Assembly: GCF_052857255.1 (NCBI RefSeq)
Contig: NC_135504.1
Coordinates: 134,280,929 to 134,344,928, forward strand
DNA: 64,000 nt
Reading direction: 5' to 3'
DNA from: Amblyomma americanum
Taxonomy: Eukaryota > Arthropoda > Arachnida > Ixodida > Ixodidae
The notes under the pieces are model-generated. The model saw nothing but the letters and a program-made list of their open reading frames with translations. It ran no database searches and had not been told where the DNA came from. A program made the translations under genes and the position numbers. This document shows, piece after piece, positions 57,303-64,000 of this stretch (the first letter of the stretch is position 1; each line of letters starts with the position of its first letter).

Positions 57303-59577
57303 GTTTAAGAACACTGTTGGTCACTGTATATCTCATTTTGTACCGCTGTTAACAAACCGCCCTCGAACAAAAAATCCTTGGATTACACGTGAGGTTATTC
57401 ATGCAAAACGACGAGTTAAACGGCTCAGGCAGAACATGAAATCCAAAGGAGCAACCGCACTTGAAACACGTAAACTGGTGCATGCTACTTCAGACTTTAA
57501 GCAAAAAGCAAAAATGGACAAACAACGCTACTTTCTGGTTACACTTCCTAATTTCCTCACGAATAACATGCGACGGTTCTGGAAACATTTTAGCACACAC
57601 AAAAATAATACTTCACACATGCCAGTTGAAGAAAAGATTAAAAAAGCAAATGCTTATAATGATTACTTTCACCAGTTTTTACTGTAGATAACTGTGTTAT
57701 ACCCAGAGCATAATTATGCAGTGGTTCGGAAATTGGTCCCCTTAGCATTACCGACGCTGGTGTTTTCAATCTTCTGCTCGGTCTGGACAGTAAAAAAGCA
57801 AGTGGCCCAGATGAAATTCCAAACGCCTTTTTAAAACGATATGCCGAACCCTGCAGCAGGTACCTAGGTCTAATCTACCGTAAATCCCTTGCCACTTGCA
57901 GACTACCAGACGACTGGAAAATCGCCAAGGTATTGCCGATCCATAAATTAGGCAATACTTCTTTGGTTTCCAACTTCAGGCCGATATCACTCACTAATAC
58001 AGCATGTAAAATACTAAAACATATAATTTCAAAGCACTTAACAGAGTTTCTAGAGTGCAATATCCTAATGTCGCCTCATCAGCATGGATTTCGCTGCGGC
58101 TTATCAACAGTTACTCAATTAACAGAACTTGTGCATGACCTAGCTTTAAGTATTGACAAAAACAGCCAAACTGACATCATATTACTCGACTTTGCTAAAG
58201 CCTTCGACTGCGTATGCCATTCCATACTAATCGTAAAACTACGGGGTTACATCGGTGATGGGGAACTTTTGGCTTGGATTGAAGATTTCTTGTGGCAACG
58301 TTCCCAACTCGTTTTGTATAATAACATTCAATCTGAAACGGTACCAGTCACATCCGGAGTTCCTCAAGGGTCTGTCCTTGGGCCACTGCTGTTTCTTATA
58401 TTTATTAATGCCATTACCACCGACATTACCAGTAACATCAAACTCTTTGCAGACGAATGCATAATTTACAGAGAAATCAGAAGCCATAAAGATCATGCCA
58501 TACTTAACAGATCATTGCAAAAACTTTCAGACTGGTGTAGTGATTGGCAAATGTCAATTAACAAAGTGAAATCTGTAGCAATTGCAGTAACTAGAAGAAA
58601 GCAACCATCAAATTTCTTGTACAAAATCAATGGTACTCCACTGGCCTTCGTCAATGAACACAAATACTTAGGAGTTACATTAACTAACGATCTTAGATGG
58701 GGCAAACACATTGACAACATTACTTCAACTGCATTACGAAAACTGTTCTTTCTTAAAAGGTGTCTCCGTCTTGCGCCAACACAAACTAAACATTTAGCTT
58801 ATAAAACGTTTGTTAGGCCTGTACTAGAATATGCTAACACTGTTTGGTTTCCTCAGTCTGTAACCAATATTTCGCGACTTGAAAGAATTCAACGTAAAGC
58901 AGTGAGGTTTATTCACAACAGATACAAAAAAAAAACGACTCACCAACAGAACAAGCTGAAATCTCCAGGCTTGAAACGCTGTCAACAAGGGCAAAGCGCG
59001 CGCGACTAAAATTTCTTTATCAGCTCCTTAATACCACTTTTAAGATCGATTCATCAAAGTACATTTCACTGTCACTAAAACGTGCATTAAGAAACCAGCA
59101 CGCGTATACGCTAACCGAATATCCTTATCACAGTGACACCTTCAAAAATTCTTTCTTCGCGCTAATAACAAGAGAATGGAACCGTTTAGACGAATCCATA
59201 ACTAACGCCGATTCATTTTCAAATTTTTGTACCGAACTAGAAGCCGTGTTTTAAAACAAGAAAAGTGGTTAGAAAGATTTTTCTGCATTTTTGTTTATTT
59301 TAAGGAGTACACGACGTGTTGTGCCCATGTTAATGTGCATGTTTGTTGTGCCCATGTTAATGTCCATGTTTTCGAACGAGCATGTTTTTTTCTTCAGTTA
59401 CTTTAGCAAATATGTCAACTTCTTTTGAGTTTTTTTTTCTGTGATATGAACTGTCTAATTTATAGCTGTCTTTCGCACAGCCGCTTTTAGAAATGTTATC
59501 CTCTGCTGTGATACGTGTTATGCCCACCTGCTAAGGTCTCAACTAGAGACTGGCAGTATTTCAAATAAAATAAAAGA
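57303..59577 (+). mobile_element. LINE-C: 5'-truncated CR1-like LINE
   Basis: It begins directly after the LINE-B poly(A) in the linker before RT (NRPRTKNPWITREVIHAKRR). It continues through RT (57933-59009: [72 protein letters not shown]). In the catalytic centre FADD has become FADE. A frameshift lies in the A run near 58930, and the C-terminal reading ends at TAA 59252-59254. The 3' end has a hairpin (GTCTC/GAGAC flanked by CTGC/GCAG, 59528-59556) and an AAATAAAATAAAA tail. It is related to LINE-D. The 5' part was never copied or lies under LINE-B. Confidence 0.85.
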
Positions 59578-60515
59578 GGAATGTGTCCTTTGTAGAATCG
59601 AGTAATATACTTTTTCCTATGTGGCTCAAGTTCTGTGGATGAGAATCAGATGTAGTGTACTGTAATTTCTTCTCCCCATTTTTCGCAAATAGGTTTGTCT
59701 TCTTTTGTGAGTAAGAAGTTGTCGGTGAGAAGTGCATGTTCAATACGGAGACGGCATAAAGTTAGTTCCACGAAACGTTCCTGGTGACTACAGGTTTTCC
59801 ATACGCCCAATACGAGCTTTACCAAATACAGTTTCTTATTTACTTCTCTGTCCCAGGTTTCTTGCAATTTAGCCTTGGGATTACTGTGTATTAATTTCAT
59901 GCAGTCTCTATGGGGCACGCTAACTTTCTCGATTCCACGACTGCGAGCCTGTGCCGCGCATTTGTCGGCTCTTTCATTACCATATCTTCCAACATGGCTC
60001 GGTACCCAGCAGACTTTTATTACACGTCCCTGTGTTCTACCTTTTTCTATGTTGTATAATATGTTTCCTATGAATGGTTCGACTACATTATGCAGTGTAA
60101 TGCCGTGAGCAAGCTGAGTTAATCTGTGTAGATTATGCTATTTTGGACGTTATTCTTTTTTTTTGCCTACAACTAGAGAGACTGCATAACATTCCGCTTT
60201 AAAAATGGACGCACAGTTTGGCAGCCGAGCTATTATTTGCAAATTTCCTTGTACAACTGCGCTTCCAACATTTTTTGTTGTTTTTGAGCCATCAGTGTAA
60301 AAATCCATATCGTTCGCGTATTTTTCTTGCAGTACCCGGTATTCCTACATGTGTTCGTGTAGTGTTTGTTTTTTTCGGAGGTGTGTTAATGTGGAGTCAC
60401 ATACAGTGGGAAGGCTGTACCATATTGGCAGTGGGTCGTGCCTTCAGGCGACATCAGGAAGGGTATCTGAAATTTCCAAGTTTTGGCAAATATTCTCGAA
60501 GCGGAGAAGCTAAGG

Positions 60516-60743
60516 TTTGGTTTATGGGAATTTAACGTTCCAAAGCGACTCAGGCTATGAGAGACGCCGTAGTGAAGGGCTTCGGTAATTTCGACCACCT
60601 GGGGTTATTTAAAGTGAATTGCAATCACACAGCACACGGGCCTCTAGAATTTCGCCTTCACCAAATTCGACCGCCCCGACCGGGATCGAACCCGCATCTT
60701 TCGGGTCAGTAGCCGAGCGCAATAACCACTCAGCCACCGCGGC
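60516..60743 (-). mobile_element. tRNA-derived SINE (Ruka-like), minus strand, inside I-4
   Basis: Minus-strand reading: CCGCGGTGGCTGAGTGGTTA (A box), GGGTTCGATCCC (B box), a body with CACTTTAAATAACCCCAGG and GGTCGAAATTACCGAAGCCC, and a 3' end TTGGAACGTTAAATTCCC with a CCAAA tail. It aligns end to end with the copy at 22440. The host LINE shows AGAAGCTAAGGT before and AGAACAACAAAGGT after, a plausible imperfect target duplication. Confidence 0.85.
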
Positions 60744-62029
60744 AGCCCCGAAAGAACAACAAAGGTCCGACTGATTGGGGTTCGTTGTTGAACAGTGTCC
60801 TGGAGGGGCACTTGGTAAATATAGGATAACAGAGATGTTTTGGCATTGAAGGAAATTTTACGACATATGTGAATGAGAGCATAGTTCTGTCTTTAAGAAA
60901 GTGTTCATTGATTTTGATATAGAGACTTCTTATGGGGATGTTATGTATGCGCCAGTCGCAAGACGTAAACCAAGGTTATGCACAGGGCCAAGTCGCTTTA
61001 GATATGACGGCCTCGCGAACACATACACAACGCATCCATAGTCTAAGGTAGAATAGACTACAGACCTCTAGATTTGTAGACGAAATGCTCTATCACATCC
61101 CCAGTATATTCTTAACAGTGATTTTAATATATTCAGCGATTGGGAGGCATTTTTTGTGATTTTTATGTGTTCCTCGAATGTGAATTATCAAATATTTCGC
61201 CGAAAAGTTTATGTTCTTGTTTTACAGGAAGTATAATTTCATTTAAGTGCAAAGTAGGATCCATCTGTAAACCCCTTTTAAGCGAGAACAGAACATCAAC
61301 TGTTTTTTGTTGGGAGAACCTAAACGCATTTCTCTCTGCCCAAACCGCAAGCCTGTTTAATGTTAGTTGTATCTGTCTCTCACAGGTTGATAGGCTGGAG
61401 GCTGTGCACGCGATCTGAAGGTCATCAACATAAAGAAAATACATAATGGACTCTGGAATTATATGGAATTTTTTTTGACGGCGAACAGGGTAGTACCTAA
61501 AATGCACCCCTGCGGTACCCTATTCTCCTGAAGGGATTTTTTTGTAAAGGGTGGAACCTAGCCGTACGTGGAATAAGCGCTCAGACAGAAAATCTTTTAC
61601 ACAGTTCAGCATCCTTCCAAGGATTCCCTATGTCTCCAAGGTCTCGAAGAGTCCCAAACCACCAGTGGTATCATAGGCATCTTCATATCAAGGAACACTG
61701 ATAGACAGTGCTGTTTATGTAAGAATGCTTCTTTAATTGTATTTTCGAGCCGGACGGGGTGGTTAGTTGTCAAACAAGATTTTTTAAGCCCACATTAGTG
61801 GATGTCAAGAAGTTCAAGGAGTAGAAGAACAAAGATCAGCCTGATGTCCACAACACTTTCAAACGATTTAGCGAGACAGCTTGAAAGGGATATTGGCCTA
61901 TAGCAGCTGGGGGACGTCGGTGGCTTTCCAGGTTTCAGGAATGGTACTATAATGGCTTTTTCCACTCCTCAGGTATTTATCCTTCTATGAATATTATGTT
62001 GAACAAATTAAAAAGTGCCTCTCCAGCAG

Positions 62030-62168
62030 AACACGTTCTTGGGCAAGTTGGTTCATAGCTTGAGTAGATGAAGCGCACAAAAACCCAGCACAGAGGAAAG
62101 GAAGACACGAGAGCGCCTGTCTCGTGTCTTCCTTTCCTGTGTGCTGTGTTTTTGTGCGCTTCATCTAA
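62030..62168 (-). mobile_element. Foldback (hairpin) element with tail, 10-bp duplication
   Basis: TAGATGAAGCGCACAAAAAC at 62065-62084 has its reverse complement at the far end (to 62167), giving a hairpin with arms of about 50 bp and a loop of a few bases. On the minus strand the hairpin is followed by a tail with ATGAACCAACTTGCCCA (about 62039-62055). TCTCCAGCAG (62020-62029) and TCTACAGCAG (62169-62178) flank it, with one mismatch, and removal of the element restores the I-type reading. It matches the layout of the elements at 11783 and 23457. Confidence 0.8.
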
Positions 62169-62587
62169 TCTACAGCAGGCTTGGAAAGATGGGCAAGCAT
62201 TTCTTAGTGTATTTGGTCGGGTCCTGGAGCAGTTTTCTTGCAAACAAACTGTACAGTAGTGATTTCTTGCAGTGTAATAAGGGTATTGTATTTTTCATTT
62301 GCACCTCCACTTTTTGTATTTTAAAGATGACTGGCTAAAGTACAAAACTTGAAACCGCTGCAAAGTGGTCCCCCAATATCTTATTCAGTTCTCATATACA
62401 TGTTTGTGCACCAGGTGCTGTTAAAAGAGGAATTGCGAAATGTGAGTAGGTCCCTGTTGGTCGTTGAACTTGTTCCCACAATTTTTGGATGCAGTTCAGC
62501 TGGTTATAGAAGAGACGTAATCTTTCCATGATATTTTTTCGGCATTGCGCCGAATATATCTGGCCTGTGCCCTCGCCTTTTTGAAAG

Positions 62588-63489
62588 GGTAAGTGTTGTG
62601 TTGGGTTTAATGGCGCATGAGCAGCCAAGGCTATCATGCGCCAAGCTCAAGGTATAGGAAATGTTTTCGCCAGAATTTGCAGATAAGAAAAAAAAGCGGT
62701 GTAGAAAGTTTCAAAGTTATTTCCTTGTACCTAGTATAGAGAGCGAAGACAAGATTGATAAATGGCTAGTGTTAAAAGCTTCAAAGGAGGTCGGGTAACC
62801 TCAGCAGCCGTCCTTAAGGGGCCAAGGATCTGGAGGCTACCAACCAATAAAATAGACATCTCGGCCTTCTTCTCAGGAGAAAGAAAGTGGCCGAGGTGTG
62901 TCAACGACAAGTGGGAAATTCACAGTTTATCAGGAAAACCCGCTTCTCTTAAAAAGTTAAAAACAGAAGACATATCAACAATTGCATAATCACTTAAGAG
63001 CAGCGCAGGTTGAAATGGGATGCACTGGTTGTAAAACTTAGTAAAATACTTTCTTAGTTTTTCGAGTTTTGCGCATGATAATAAAATATGGTATATTGTG
63101 AGCTTTTCTCTACATCTTTCACAAAGAGGCTTATCCTGATTGGTTAGTAAGACATTAAGCGTCAGGTCTGTGTGTCCGATGCGCAGACGACATAAAATTA
63201 CTTCTGTAAAACGTTCCTAGTGTGTACATGTCTTCCATTCGCTGAGGACAGGCTTTACGTAATGCAGCTTGTTGGTTATTTCATTATCCCAAGTTGTCTG
63301 CCATGTAGCATTCAGATTTCTGTGTATTAATTTCATGCAGTCTTTGTGAGGCACGCTGACTTTTCCAAATTCACGCCCGCGAGCTTGTGCAGCACTTTTG
63401 TCGGCTCGTTCATTGCCGTCTATTCCAGCATGGCTCGGCACCCAGCAGAATTTTATGATACGTCCCTGTGTTGTAACTTTTTCTATGTT
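62588..63489 (-). pseudogene. I-5: I-group LINE 3' end, truncated
   Basis: Plus-strand text GTGTTGGGTTTAATGGCGCA, then TATCATGCGCCAAGCTCAAGG and CCGTCCTTAAGGGGCC is nearly the same as the I-3 3' end at 33950-34200. The minus-strand reading contains the RNase H block GIDGNERADKSAAQARGREF and VPHKDCMKLIHRNL at 63217-63441. It ends at 63489 against the simple tail of LINE-F, so its 5' part is missing from the window. It abuts I-4 at 62587. Confidence 0.85.
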
Positions 63490-63521
63490 ATGTTTATTTA
63501 TTTATTTATTTATTTATTTAT
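63488..63521. repeat. TTTA microsatellite
   Basis: About eight TTTA units in a row. They serve as the 3' tail of LINE-F on the minus strand, so this is an element end rather than an independent microsatellite. Confidence 0.85.
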
Positions 63522-64000
63522 ACACATACCTCACAGGCTCCAACTGCAGTATTGCGTGAGGGGGGTAAGACAAACAACATATAGCGAAAACAGGAGCAAA
63601 AAACATAGCTAACAACAAATCAAAGAATCAAAAGAAACAGAAAATTGAATCGAAAGACTCCGCACAACAGCAAGCAAACGAAAAAGAACAACAAATCTCA
63701 GAAACGTGCATGCTCATCGAATTCCTGTAAAGAACTGCAAACGCATGTATATTTATAAACTGCTTGCAAGGATAGAGAATGACAGCCAAGTCGCATGGCG
63801 CAAATGAAATGTGTGCGCATCACTACGGAATCAATTTTTTTAATGTTTCTCTAAACGTGTCTATATTATTAATTTCAACAATGTGGCTTGGAAGATCGGT
63901 CCAAGCTGCTATTACCAGAGGCAATGCAGATTTGTTAAATGCATTTGTGTGGCCAAAAACACGTGTGAAACTGTGTACGTTATATAAGCGGCGAGATGTG
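63490..64000 (-). mobile_element. LINE-F: CR1/Jockey-like LINE 3' end, runs off the window
   Basis: On the minus strand the element ends with an AAATA simple tail (63490-63521 on the plus strand is a TTTA repeat). CCTCAC/GTGAGG at 63529-63534 and 63556-63561 can form a hairpin next to it. The translation near 63840-63960 reads RVFGHTNAFNKSALP, VIAAWTDLPSHIVEINN and FRETLKK, which is the C-terminal end of CR1-like ORF2 (compare SSDWNSLPNNVLN in LINE-D). The rest lies beyond 64000. Confidence 0.7.

Larger units (their letters stand above)
59578..62587 (-). pseudogene. I-4 continued: RNase H and RT of an I-group LINE, minus strand
   Basis: Minus-strand readings match I-3: MPHRDCMKLIHSNPKAK, LCRLRIEHALLTDNFLL and ICEKWGEEITVHYI (59646-59918, with Cys to Trp in the second pair); RT around 61163-61507 with the catalytic FLYVDDLQIACTASSLS and FSQQKTVDVLFSLKRG. 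RT N-terminal and linker sequences continue to about 62580. It is interrupted by a SINE (60516-60743) and a foldback element (62030-62168). Many stops and frame changes. Confidence 0.8.

Noticed and set aside
1..64000. CRISPR array, operon, ribosome-binding-site or phage features
   Set aside because: No short regularly spaced repeats of CRISPR size, no operon layout; repeats are eukaryotic satellite and retroelements.

Overview
The window looks like nuclear DNA from an ixodid (hard) tick or a close chelicerate relative. I infer this from tRNA-derived SINEs of the type known in hard ticks as Ruka, a dense and deeply nested population of CR1-like, I-group and RTE-like LINEs, a divergent chemosensory ionotropic receptor with a very large intron, and AT-rich sequence with no bacterial gene layout. 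Species cannot be named from the sequence alone.

Layout. Positions 214-13371 are a tandem satellite of about 283 bp per unit (roughly 30 units), broken by a CR1-like LINE (LINE-A, 1493-5629), a SINE (8802-9095) and a hairpin-forming foldback element (11783-12134). Positions 13372-20128 are decayed transposons, including two copies of the 3' part of one I-group LINE in opposite orientations (I-1 and I-2), a hAT-like DNA element and an L1/Tx1-like LINE fragment. Positions 20129-25178 are mostly unassigned AT-rich DNA with one clean SINE (22440-22669) and one foldback element (23457-23610).

The only host gene I can support is on the minus strand: an ionotropic receptor (IR) whose first coding exon is 50377-51905 and whose last exon is 25179-25443. 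The splice donor, acceptor and codon phase agree, giving a 597-residue protein with one intron of about 24.9 kb. That intron holds RTE-like EN fragments, an old CR1-like LINE (LINE-E), a complete I-group LINE with an 11-bp target duplication (I-3, 33944-39769), a second SINE type, and a Ty3/gypsy-related LTR retrotransposon with a 5-bp target duplication (40979-48793). The LTR element has integrase upstream of reverse transcriptase and a SCAN-like Gag, which is the Gmr1-type arrangement, and its RT is split by another LINE (LINE-D).

Upstream of the receptor, 52690-64000 is a nest: an I-group LINE (I-4) is split by LINE-B (tandem 5' monomers, ORF1, ORF2, poly(A)) and LINE-C, and also carries a SINE and a foldback element; another I-group 3' end (I-5) and the 3' end of LINE-F follow. 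All transposon coding regions seen carry stops, frameshifts or deletions, so none looks autonomous now.

Themes worth attention: three foldback elements share one architecture (long hairpin, a common short tail motif, 10-15 bp direct repeats at the ends); two LINE families have tandem 5' monomers and a 2A-like motif before ORF1; and five LINEs end in a hairpin next to a short simple tail.
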